64,000 nt of DNA from SIG589 sp045652465 (GTDB taxonomy: Bacteria > Bacillota > Clostridia > Oscillospirales > Acutalibacteraceae): assembly GCA_045652465.1 (NCBI GenBank), contig JAZRUI010000012.1:48574-112573 (forward strand), given 5' to 3'. Below are positions 24,886-32,746 of this stretch, piece by piece (within the stretch, counting starts at the first letter, position 1; every line of letters starts with the position of its first letter). Position numbers and translations under genes: made by a program. The notes beneath the pieces were generated by a model. The model saw only the letters and a list, made by a program, of their open reading frames with translations, ran no database searches and was not told the origin of the DNA.

Positions 24886-25744
24886 TGTTTGCACCTCCTT
24901 TTAAAAGAGGCAGCAAGGCGTTATAAGCACTTTCAACCGTGAAAACATCATCGGGGACATTAACACCCGCATCACTCAAGCGACAAAATACTCGGGTTAT
25001 TTGCGGAACGCTCAAACCGATTTGCTCAAGCTCACGGCTATATTTAAAGACCTCCTCGGTCTTATCAAACATATATAATTCGCCGCTGTTCATAACCAGC
25101 AAACGGTCGGCAGTTTTCGCCATATCCTCCATACTGTGGGAAACGATGAAAACAAGAGCACCGGTTAAATCACGGTATTCCTTTATCTTCGAAAGCACCA
25201 AATCGCGACCTGCGGGGTCAAGACCTGCCGTTGGCTCATCAAAAACGATTACCTTCGGCATCATAGCCATAACGCCTGCAATGGCAACGCGGCGCTTTTC
25301 GCCGCCCGAAAGGTCAAAGGGCGATTTTTTAAGCATCTCCTCTTTGATTCCGAGCATTTTTGCGGTTTTTAAAACGCGCTCCTTAATCTCTTCTTCCGAA
25401 AGACCCATATTTTTAGGTCCAAAGGCTATATCCTCAAAAACAGTATCCTCAAACAGCTGATACTCGGGATACTGGAATACAAGGCCGATTTTAAAGCGGA
25501 TTTTGCGGATTTCCTTGGGGTTTGCCCATATATCCTCGCCATCGAGCAAAATTTTGCCCGAGGAGGCCTTTAATAGGCCGTTAAAATGCTGAACCAGGGT
25601 TGATTTTCCGGAGCCGGTATGACCGATTACGCCGATAATTTCGCCGCCGTTGGCAGTAAACGAAATATCCTTAACGGCTGATTTTTCAAACGGTGTTTGC
25701 TCACCGTATATGTGTGTTAAGTTTTCAACGGTAAGCGTGGACAT
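24878..25744 (-). CDS. ecfA2: ECF transporter ATPase EcfA2
   Basis: The second nucleotide-binding subunit of the ECF module. The 288-aa ABC ATPase has Walker A GHTGSGKST, the Q-loop VFQYPEYQLF (typical of EcfA2), signature LSGGEKRRVAIAG, and Walker B VIVFDEPTAGLD with an H-loop VSHSM. It is 6 bp after ecfA1 and overlaps ecfT. No S component is encoded in the window, so the module likely serves several dispersed S proteins. Confidence 0.95.
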   Translation of the reverse strand: MSTLTVENLTHIYGEQTPFEKSAVKDISFTANGGEIIGVIGHTGSGKSTLVQHFNGLLKASSGKILLDGEDIWANPKEIRKIRFKIGLVFQYPEYQLFEDTVFEDIAFGPKNMGLSEEEIKERVLKTAKMLGIKEEMLKKSPFDLSGGEKRRVAIAGVMAMMPKVIVFDEPTAGLDPAGRDLVLSKIKEYRDLTGALVFIVSHSMEDMAKTADRLLVMNSGELYMFDKTEEVFKYSRELEQIGLSVPQITRVFCRLSDAGVNVPDDVFTVESAYNALLPLLKGGANNG

Positions 25745-25750
25745 ACCTTC

Positions 25751-26596
25751 TTACACCTCCGACAAAAGTTTTTTCAGTTGCTTTTCGCAATCTTCGATGG
25801 AAATTATTCCATCAGCGGTTTCAAAACCGGATTTTTTAAGCAGATATAAAAGTTCGGTTGTTTGCGGAACATCAAGCCCAACCGATTTTATGGTGTCAAC
25901 ATCGGCGAAAACCGTTTTAGGCGCGCCATCGGCAACGATTTCACCTTTATCCATAACAATAATTCTATCGGCATTTTCCGCTTCTTCCATATAATGGGTT
26001 ATGAGCAAAACGGTGATGCCTTTTTCTTTGTTTAGGCGATAAATGGTGTTTATAACCTCGCTGCGACCGCGCGGGTCGAGCATAGCGGTCGGTTCATCCA
26101 AAACGATGCATTCGGGCTCCATAGCAATAACGCCCGCAATAGCAACGCGCTGCTTTTGACCGCCCGAGAGCTTATGCGGAGCATGGTCCTTAAAGTCATA
26201 CATATCGACAGCCTTAAGAGCATCATCAACCCTCTTGCGAATAACATCGGGTTCAAGACCTAAATTCTCGGGACCAAATGCAACATCTTCTTCAACAATA
26301 GTTGCAACAATTTGGTTATCGGGGTTTTGGAAAACGAGCCCTACCCTTCTATGAATTTCGCTTTCGTGCTGTTCATCAAGGGTGCTCATACCATCAACGC
26401 AAACCGTTCCTGCGGCAGGCTTTAAAAGACCCGTTATCAGCTTTGCAAGGGTTGATTTGCCGCTGCCGTTATGACCTAAAATCACGGTAAAAGAGCCGCG
26501 CTCTACTGATAAAGATAGGTTATCAATAATGGTTTCGCAGTTATCATTATCCGTATATTCAAATGTCAAATTTGAAATCTTAATAATGTTATCCAT
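25751..26596 (-). CDS. ecfA1: ECF transporter ATPase EcfA1
   Basis: The first nucleotide-binding subunit of the ECF module, 281 aa: Walker A GHNGSGKST, Q-loop VFQNPDNQIV (typical of EcfA1), signature LSGGQKQRVAIAG, Walker B CIVLDEPTAMLD and H-loop ITHYM. The start overlaps the upstream methyltransferase gene by 8 bp. Confidence 0.95.
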   Translation of the reverse strand: MDNIIKISNLTFEYTDNDNCETIIDNLSLSVERGSFTVILGHNGSGKSTLAKLITGLLKPAAGTVCVDGMSTLDEQHESEIHRRVGLVFQNPDNQIVATIVEEDVAFGPENLGLEPDVIRKRVDDALKAVDMYDFKDHAPHKLSGGQKQRVAIAGVIAMEPECIVLDEPTAMLDPRGRSEVINTIYRLNKEKGITVLLITHYMEEAENADRIIVMDKGEIVADGAPKTVFADVDTIKSVGLDVPQTTELLYLLKKSGFETADGIISIEDCEKQLKKLLSEV

Positions 26597-27464
26597 TGTT
26601 ATCCTTTATCCAATAAGTTGTGTTACCGCAGGGTAAAACTATATCGCGGTTTGTAACGGGCAGGCCTATTTCATCGGTTATAACCTTGCCGCCGCGATTT
26701 TTAACAACAAGGTTTTTAACCATATAGTTCAAAATTGTCGGCGATAAGCCACCTGTATAAGAGTTAAGGAGGAAAAATTCAGCATCATCGCTTAAAATTT
26801 GACCTACGCTGTCAAGCAGCTCGGAAATGTTGTTTTCTAATTTCCAAACCTCGCCGTTGGGACCTCTTCCGTATGAAGGAGGGTCCATAATAATACCGTC
26901 ATATTTATTTCCGCGCCTGATTTCGCGCTGAACAAACTTTAGGCAATCATCAACAAGCCAGCGAACAGGTCGGTCGGCAAGCGAACTCGCAACTGCGTTT
27001 TCCTTTGCCCAAGCGACCATACCTTTCGAAGCATCAACATGGGTGACAGCAGCGCCTGCTTCCAAAGCCGATACGGTTGCGCCGCCCGTGTATGCAAAGA
27101 GGTTTAAAACCTTAAGTTCCCTGCCTGAGCGGCGAATAACATCGGCGCACATATCCCAGTTAACGGCTTGCTCGGGAAATAATCCGGTATGCTTAAAGCC
27201 CATCGGCTTTAAATTAAAGGTTAGATTGCGGAAGTTTATCGACCAAACATCGGGAACTGATTTAAGCGGTTCCCAATATCCGCCGCCACTTTGCGAACGA
27301 TGATAAATCGCATGGGCATTATGCCAGCGGCTGTCTTTTTTCTTGCCGTCCCAAATGATTTGCGGGTCGGGTCGGATAAGAATTATATCGCCCCAACGCT
27401 CAAGTCTTTCGCCGTTCAGGGCATCTATAAGTTCATAATCGTTAAAATTGTTGCAATATCTCAT
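26589..27464 (-). CDS. Class I SAM-dependent methyltransferase, RlmI/COG1092-like
   Basis: A 291-aa Rossmann methyltransferase with the SAM-binding motif VLNLFAYTGGATVSALEAGA (119-138), the acidic residue VDAS near 144 and the catalytic-site loop MDPPSYGRG (193-201). Proteins of this group methylate C5 of cytosine in 23S rRNA (RlmI). The PUA domain of RlmI is missing here, so the exact target is uncertain. It lies between ruvB and ecfA1 with a 3-bp gap and an 8-bp overlap. Confidence 0.82.
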   Translation of the reverse strand: MRYCNNFNDYELIDALNGERLERWGDIILIRPDPQIIWDGKKKDSRWHNAHAIYHRSQSGGGYWEPLKSVPDVWSINFRNLTFNLKPMGFKHTGLFPEQAVNWDMCADVIRRSGRELKVLNLFAYTGGATVSALEAGAAVTHVDASKGMVAWAKENAVASSLADRPVRWLVDDCLKFVQREIRRGNKYDGIIMDPPSYGRGPNGEVWKLENNISELLDSVGQILSDDAEFFLLNSYTGGLSPTILNYMVKNLVVKNRGGKVITDEIGLPVTNRDIVLPCGNTTYWIKDNNG

Positions 27465-27467
27465 AAA

Positions 27468-28502
27468 TTAATCTCCGAACATCGGTTGCTGTCCCGGAAC
27501 GGGAATGTTGAGGTGGTTATATGCGGCGGGAGTAACGCAACGGCCGCGAGCAGTTCGCATTAAGAAGCCGATTTGCATTAAATAAGGCTCATAAACATCC
27601 TCGATGGTTACCGATTCCTCGCCGAGTGCTGCAGCGAGAGTATCAAGTCCAACAGGACCGCCTGCATAGTTATTGATAATTATCGAGAGCATCTTGCGGT
27701 CAAATTCATCAAGACCGAGCTCATCAATACCGAATCTATCAAGGGCATCCTGCGCCACCTTTTCGGTTATAACACCATCATAACGAACCTGCGCAATATC
27801 GCGAACACGCTTTAAAAGGCGGTTGGCAATTCGAGGAGTTCCGCGCGAACGCGAGGCAATTTCCATCGCGCCATCGCTTTCGATTTCGATGCCTAAAATT
27901 CCTGCCGAGCGGGTTACGATTTCGGCAAGCTCTTCAACCTTATAAAGTTCAAGGCGAAGCAAAACGCCAAAACGGTCACGAAGCGGAGCGGTTAACTGAC
28001 CCGAACGGGTTGTTGCTCCAATTAGAGTAAAGGGTTTAACATCCAATCTGATTGAGCGGGCGGCAGCGCCTTTGCCGAAAACGAAATCGATTGCATTATC
28101 CTCCATGGCTGGATAAAGAACCTCTTCAACCGTGCTGGGCAAACGATGAATTTCATCGATAAATAAAACATCGCCCTCTTCAAGACCCGTTAGCAAAGCA
28201 ACCAAATCACCAGGGATTTTGATTGCGGGACCCGAGGTTATACGAATGTTAACACCCATTTCTCTAGCAATAATACCTGCAAGAGTTGTTTTACCAAGTC
28301 CGGGAGGGCCATAAAGCAAAACATGGTCGATTGGCTCTCTTCTTGCGCGGGCAGCCTCGATATAAATGCTTAAATTTTCTTTAACCTGCTCCTGACCGAT
28401 ATATTCGCTTAAGGCGCGGGGGCGAAGCGAAAACTCACTGTCATCAACATTGTTGACATACTGCGGAGCAACTATTCGGTTTTCAAAATCAAAATCTTCC
28501 AT
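27468..28502 (-). CDS. ruvB: Holliday junction branch migration helicase RuvB
   Basis: The AAA+ motor that drives branch migration with RuvA. The 344-aa protein has RPRALSEYIGQE, Walker A GPPGLGKTT (65-73), Walker B VLFIDEIHRL, sensor GATTRSG, an arginine finger in RDRFG and a C-terminal winged helix. It is 8 bp after ruvA in the order ruvC-ruvA-ruvB. Confidence 0.98.
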   Translation of the reverse strand: MEDFDFENRIVAPQYVNNVDDSEFSLRPRALSEYIGQEQVKENLSIYIEAARARREPIDHVLLYGPPGLGKTTLAGIIAREMGVNIRITSGPAIKIPGDLVALLTGLEEGDVLFIDEIHRLPSTVEEVLYPAMEDNAIDFVFGKGAAARSIRLDVKPFTLIGATTRSGQLTAPLRDRFGVLLRLELYKVEELAEIVTRSAGILGIEIESDGAMEIASRSRGTPRIANRLLKRVRDIAQVRYDGVITEKVAQDALDRFGIDELGLDEFDRKMLSIIINNYAGGPVGLDTLAAALGEESVTIEDVYEPYLMQIGFLMRTARGRCVTPAAYNHLNIPVPGQQPMFGD

Positions 28503-28510
28503 AACTGCAC

Positions 28511-29104
28511 CTACCTAGCAAGAGTTTTTAATGCATCGCGAATAAGGTTTTCGGTCGGCATATTGGGATCGAGTTTTCCAACAGCGAGAGATGCTTCGCT
28601 TCTTGTGAATCCAAGCGAGCAAAGAGCATCGATTGCATCCTTGGTATTTGTATGTTCGGTTGCGGCTGCAACGCCCTGAAGCGCGGGAATTTCAGCGCCC
28701 GAAGCCGAAACCTTGTCCTTAAGTTCCAAAATAATGCGGTTTGCAAGTTTCGGACCAACACCCGATGCCTTGGAAAGCGATTTAGCATCGGCACTCGCAA
28801 TATAGAGCGAAACCTGCTCGGGGGAAAAATCCGAAAGAATCGCAATTCCGATTTTAGAGCCAACTCCGTTGACCGAAGTTATAAGCTTAAAGCAAGCAAG
28901 TTCAGCCTCGGTTGCAAAGCCATATAAATCAAGTGCATCCTCGCGAACCGAAAGATATGTATAAAGGAAAACTTCGCTGCCGAGTTTGGGTAATGCCGCG
29001 ATAGTTTTCAAGGTGGTAAAACAACGCATACCAACGCCGCCGCATTCAACAACGATTGACTGTGTGTCGGAAGCGATAAGTGTTCCTCTTAAAGATGCTA
29101 TCAT
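28511..29104 (-). CDS. ruvA: Holliday junction branch migration protein RuvA
   Basis: RuvA tetramers bind four-way junctions and load RuvB. The 197-aa protein has the N-terminal OB-fold (MIASLRGTLI), two helix-hairpin-helix segments (TSVNGVGSKIGIAIL and ASGVGPKLANRIILELKDK) and the C-terminal RuvB-contact domain (ALCSLGFTRSEA). It is 5 bp after ruvC. Confidence 0.98.
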   Translation of the reverse strand: MIASLRGTLIASDTQSIVVECGGVGMRCFTTLKTIAALPKLGSEVFLYTYLSVREDALDLYGFATEAELACFKLITSVNGVGSKIGIAILSDFSPEQVSLYIASADAKSLSKASGVGPKLANRIILELKDKVSASGAEIPALQGVAAATEHTNTKDAIDALCSLGFTRSEASLAVGKLDPNMPTENLIRDALKTLAR

Positions 29105-29109
29105 TATTT

Positions 29110-29607
29110 TTACCTCCCAAAATTAAATCTACCGAGCGACTGCGCCGTATATCCGTGGCAAATTGCCAAGGCGAGCGCATCAGCCGTATCGTCAGGCTTT
29201 GGCACGGATTTAAGCGAAAGCATTTGCCTTGTCATTTCCATAACCTGAGCCTTTTGAGCCCTTCCGTAACCCGTTACGGATTGCTTAACCTGCAAAGGTG
29301 TGTATTCAAATGCGGGCAGTTTTTTAAGCCTTGCCGCCAGCATTATAACGCCTCTTGCCTGCGCAACATCAATAGCGGTTGTTGTATTGGTGTTGAAGAA
29401 AAGTTTTTCAATCGACATCGCATCGGGATGATGCTTTTCGATAATCGAGGTTATGCCGCCGAAAATCATTTCAAGGCGTTCGGAAAAATCAATTTTTGCA
29501 GGCGTTGTTACAGCACCATATTCAAGAGGAGTGAACTTGTAATTTTCGAATTTAACAACACCGTATCCGATGGTTGCATAACCCGGGTCAATTCCCAAAA
29601 TAATCAC
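29110..29607 (-). CDS. ruvC: Crossover junction endodeoxyribonuclease RuvC
   Basis: RuvC resolves Holliday junctions by paired nicks. The 165-aa RNase-H-fold protein has the active-site Asp in ILGIDPG, E in SIEKLFF, and the C-terminal DDTADALALAICH pair. The frame opens with a GTG at 29613, which overlaps the GGGGGAG ribosome site; the GTG at 29605-29607 is correctly spaced and gives the family start MIILGIDPG. It is the first gene of the 12-gene run to clp. Confidence 0.95.
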   Translation of the reverse strand: MIILGIDPGYATIGYGVVKFENYKFTPLEYGAVTTPAKIDFSERLEMIFGGITSIIEKHHPDAMSIEKLFFNTNTTTAIDVAQARGVIMLAARLKKLPAFEYTPLQVKQSVTGYGRAQKAQVMEMTRQMLSLKSVPKPDDTADALALAICHGYTAQSLGRFNFGR

Positions 29608-29647
29608 AAACACTCCCCCTTTTACTTTAAATATAAATATTCAATTT

Positions 29648-29676
29648 AGTATAACACAAACAGCTTAAATGAGCAA
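29648..29676 (-). promoter_or_regulatory. Promoter of the ruvC-to-clp run
   Basis: Minus strand -35 TTGCTC (29671-29676, weak), 17 bp, -10 TATACT (29648-29653), about 40 bp ahead of ruvC. Confidence 0.5.
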
Positions 29677-29724
29677 CTGTTTTTGTTATATTTTTTTGCC
29701 CGAATTTCCATAAAAAGTTTTTGC

Positions 29725-29764
29725 GAGCATTTGCGAGGAAAAAAGAGCATTTACGAGGAAAAAA
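29725..29764. repeat. Two tandem 20-bp repeats
   Basis: GAGCATTTGCGAGGAAAAAA (29725-29744) is followed directly by GAGCATTTACGAGGAAAAAA (29745-29764), differing at one base, then GAG begins a third, broken copy. It lies between the divergent ruvC and potA promoters in otherwise gene-free DNA. Confidence 0.85.
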
Positions 29765-29825
29765 GAGTTTTTCAATTACGGAATGCATAAATACTAAATA
29801 ATTTTTGGAAATTTGCAAAAAAACC

Positions 29826-29854
29826 TTGACTTTATGCGGTTTTTCACATATATT
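29826..29854 (+). promoter_or_regulatory. SigA promoter of the potABCD operon
   Basis: TTGACT (29826-29831), 17 bp, TATATT (29849-29854). It predicts a leader of about 175 nt before potA. Confidence 0.72.
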
Positions 29855-29908
29855 TATACTTATCTATTTAATGCATCTGTGCTTAAAGCGATTTCAAGCA
29901 TACGGCCG

Positions 29909-30028
29909 TAGCTCTAACCTTGATTTTGGGGCTATGAAAAACCCTTTGCGGGGCTGTAAGCAGAGATATCGCGGGTATCGCGCAGAGCTAATTTTAGCTT
30001 TCGCGGCACTGTGTGTCCGCAAAGGGGG
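29909..30028 (+). promoter_or_regulatory. Structured leader of potABCD, candidate cis-regulatory RNA
   Basis: A hairpin TAGCTCTAA/TTGGGGCTA (29909-29934) is followed by a long-range helix: CCCTTTGCGG (29942-29951) pairs perfectly with CCGCAAAGGG (30017-30026). The second arm contains the AAAGGGGGA ribosome site of potA. A small hairpin AGCTA-ATTT-TAGCT lies inside. No T-run follows, so any control would act on translation. It matches no riboswitch class I know. Confidence 0.5.
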
Positions 30029-30036
30029 ATGCTTAA

Positions 30037-31125
30037 ATGTCAAACAACAATATTATCACACTCAAAAACATCTTTGTATCGTTCGATGAAGAGCCCGTTC
30101 TTAAGGGAATCGACCTATATATCAGGGATAAGGAATTCGTTACCCTTTTAGGTCCTTCCGGTTGCGGCAAAACAACCACCCTTAGGATTATTGCAGGCTT
30201 TGTTGAGCCCGATAACGGAGATGTTTTTTTTGAGGGCAAAAGAATCAATGATGTTCCTGCATACAAACGCCAGGTTAACACCATATTCCAGCGCTATGCG
30301 CTATTCCCTCACCTGAATGTTTATGAAAATATCGCGTTCGGCCTCAGAATCAAGAAGTGGCCCGAAAAGGATATTAAAGCCAAGGTTAAGGAAATGCTCG
30401 CCCTTGTTAACCTTAGCGGCTATGAGCGCAAAAACATCAACCTTCTTTCGGGTGGTCAGCAGCAGCGCGTTGCCATTGCTCGCGCACTTGCAAATCAGCC
30501 TAAGGTTCTCCTTCTCGATGAGCCGCTTGCCGCGCTCGACCTTAAGCTTCGCAAGGAGATGCAAACCGAGCTTAAGAAGATTCAACAAGAGCTTGGCATA
30601 ACCTTCATCTATGTAACCCATGACCAAGAAGAAGCCTTGACCATGTCTGATACCGTCGTTGTTATGAACAACGGCGAAATTCAGCAAATCGGAACTCCTG
30701 AAGATATCTATAACGAGCCCAAAAACGCCTTTGTTGCCGATTTTATCGGCGAATCGAATATTATCGATGGCGTTATGGTTCGCGATGAGCTCGTGCATTT
30801 TAACGGTATTGACTTCCCCTGCGTTGATAAGGGCTTTGGCGAAAACAACCCCGTTGATGTTGTTATTCGTCCCGAAGATGTTATCGTTTCCGCACCCGAA
30901 AAGGGTCAGGTTAGCGGAACGGTTGAGTCGATAACCTTCAAGGGTGTTCACTATGAGATTTTGGTTGATATCGGCGAATGCAAATGGCTGATTCATACAA
31001 CCAAATTTGCCGAGGTTGGCAAGGTTGTCGGATTATCGGTTGACCCCTTTGACATACACATTATGCATAAATCATCAGTTCCGCTTTATTCTGATGATGC
31101 CGAAGCGGTTAAGGAGGAAATATGA
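30037..31125 (+). CDS. potA: Spermidine/putrescine ABC transporter ATP-binding protein
   Basis: The cytosolic ATPase of the polyamine importer. The 362-aa protein has Walker A GPSGCGKTT (39-47), Q-loop FQRYALFPHL, signature LLSGGQQQRVAIARAL, Walker B LLLDEPLAALD, H-loop VTHDQEEA, and a C-terminal TOBE domain (VVIRPEDVIVS). The ATG follows AAAGGGGGA, a ribosome site that can pair into the leader. Its stop overlaps potB by 4 bp. Confidence 0.96.
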   Translation: MSNNNIITLKNIFVSFDEEPVLKGIDLYIRDKEFVTLLGPSGCGKTTTLRIIAGFVEPDNGDVFFEGKRINDVPAYKRQVNTIFQRYALFPHLNVYENIAFGLRIKKWPEKDIKAKVKEMLALVNLSGYERKNINLLSGGQQQRVAIARALANQPKVLLLDEPLAALDLKLRKEMQTELKKIQQELGITFIYVTHDQEEALTMSDTVVVMNNGEIQQIGTPEDIYNEPKNAFVADFIGESNIIDGVMVRDELVHFNGIDFPCVDKGFGENNPVDVVIRPEDVIVSAPEKGQVSGTVESITFKGVHYEILVDIGECKWLIHTTKFAEVGKVVGLSVDPFDIHIMHKSSVPLYSDDAEAVKEEI

Positions 31126-31934
31126 CATCTAAAAAAGTAATGGCTCTGCCCTATGTTTTTTGGATGATTTTGTTCACTATCGTACCTCTTGGTATGGTAT
31201 TCTACTTCTCCTTCACAACCGAGGGCGGCGGCTTCACATTAGCTAACTTTGCCGAAGCAGCAAAATATTTGCCTTCGCTTATGCAGTCAATTTGGCTTGG
31301 AATGCTGGCAACGCTTATTTGCTTGCTTATCGGCTACCCTGTTGCATATATTATTGCAAAATCTTCATCTCGTTCACAGCGCACCATGATTCTTCTCATT
31401 ATGATGCCGATGTGGATGAATTTCCTTTTGCGCACATATGCTTGGATGACCCTACTTGAGGACACAGGCATTATAAACAACATCCTTGCAGCGATCGGCC
31501 TTCCCCGCATGCGCCTTATCAACACCGAGGGTGCCATCGTTTTAGGTATGGTTTATAATTTCCTGCCCTTCATGATTATGCCTATCTATTCGGTTTTGAC
31601 CAAAATGGATAAGCGACTGGTTGAAGCGGCTCAAGATTTAGGCTCCAACAGTCTTAATGTTTTCAAAAAAATAATTATGCCCCTCAGCCTTCCCGGAATC
31701 ATTTCGGGAATAACAATGGTTTTCGTTCCCGCAGTCAGCACCTTTGTTGTTTCAAAGATGCTTGGTGGCGGCGAAATGCTCATTGGCGATATTATCGAGA
31801 GCCAGTTCTTCGGCGCAACATATAATCCCTATCTCGGCGCCGCTCTCTCGCTGATTCTTATGGTGCTCGTTTTGATTTGTATGGCCGTTATGAATCAGTT
31901 TAGTGATGACGATGAGGAGGCTCTGATTATATGA
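31122..31934 (+). CDS. potB: Spermidine/putrescine ABC transporter permease PotB
   Basis: A 270-aa inner-membrane permease with six predicted transmembrane helices and the permease signature EAAQDLGSNSLNVFKKIIMPLSLPGI, the EAA loop that contacts PotA. It overlaps potA and potC by 4 bp each, so translation is coupled. Confidence 0.95.
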   Translation: MTSKKVMALPYVFWMILFTIVPLGMVFYFSFTTEGGGFTLANFAEAAKYLPSLMQSIWLGMLATLICLLIGYPVAYIIAKSSSRSQRTMILLIMMPMWMNFLLRTYAWMTLLEDTGIINNILAAIGLPRMRLINTEGAIVLGMVYNFLPFMIMPIYSVLTKMDKRLVEAAQDLGSNSLNVFKKIIMPLSLPGIISGITMVFVPAVSTFVVSKMLGGGEMLIGDIIESQFFGATYNPYLGAALSLILMVLVLICMAVMNQFSDDDEEALII

Positions 31935-32746
31935 AATTCCTCTCAAAATTCTATCTCGGAATCATCTTCACATTTCTTTATGCCCCGATACTCGTTATGA
32001 TTGTTTTCTCATTCAACGATTCCAAAAGCCGCTCGGTTTGGAACGGCTTCACTTTTGGTTGGTATGAGAAATTGCTTAACGACGGAGCAATAATCAACGC
32101 CCTTAAAACAACCCTCATTGTTGCTGTTGTTGCCTCGATTTTTGCAACAATCATAGGAACTCTTGCCGCTATCGGCATTAATGCGATGAAGAAGAAACTA
32201 AAGGGCGCTTTAATGGTTGCAACCAACATTCCGATGGTTAACCCCGAAATCGTAACCGGCGTTTCGCTGATGCTTTTGTTTGTCTCGCTTTTCAGCGCGC
32301 TTTCGGTTATCGGCATCCATCTTGAGTTCGGAATGTTAACCCTTATTTTATCGCATATTTCGTTTAATATCCCCTATGTTATTCTTTCGGTTTTGCCCAA
32401 GCTTCGCCAAATGAATAAACATTCTTATGAAGCTGCGCTTGACCTTGGATGCAATCCTTTCCGCGCATTTTTCAAGGTTGTTTTGCCCGAAATTATGCCC
32501 GGCGTTATGACGGGAATGCTTATGGCATTTACCCTTTCGCTTGATGACTTTGTTATCAGCTATTGCACCTCGGGAACCTCGGCACAAACCCTCTCGGTTC
32601 TTATCTACTCAATGACAAGAAAGAGCGTTAACCCGAAAATTAATGCACTTTCGGCGCTTATGTTTATAACAGTTTTCCTCTTGATGCTGATTGTTAATAT
32701 CCGCCAGATGCGCGACAGCGATGCGAAAGTAGGTGCTAAACGATGA
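31931..32746 (+). CDS. potC: Spermidine/putrescine ABC transporter permease PotC
   Basis: A 271-aa permease with six hydrophobic helices. The start FLYAPILVMIVFSFNDSKS is typical of PotC, and the EAA loop reads EAALDLGCNPFRAFFKVVLPEIMPG. The C-terminus SLDDFVISYCTSGTSAQTL also fits PotC. Overlaps with potB and potD are 4 bp. Confidence 0.95.
   Translation: MKFLSKFYLGIIFTFLYAPILVMIVFSFNDSKSRSVWNGFTFGWYEKLLNDGAIINALKTTLIVAVVASIFATIIGTLAAIGINAMKKKLKGALMVATNIPMVNPEIVTGVSLMLLFVSLFSALSVIGIHLEFGMLTLILSHISFNIPYVILSVLPKLRQMNKHSYEAALDLGCNPFRAFFKVVLPEIMPGVMTGMLMAFTLSLDDFVISYCTSGTSAQTLSVLIYSMTRKSVNPKINALSALMFITVFLLMLIVNIRQMRDSDAKVGAKR

Noticed and set aside
29725..29764. Tandem repeats considered as a CRISPR array
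   Set aside because: The two units abut with no spacers and no cas genes are present.
29855..30028. Pot leader considered as a TPP or guanidine riboswitch
   Set aside because: None of the conserved TPP core or ykkC-type motifs was found.
29805..30089. Possible 94-aa leader peptide gene ahead of potA
   Set aside because: Starts before the predicted transcription start, has no ribosome site, overlaps potA out of frame and shows no protein-like composition.
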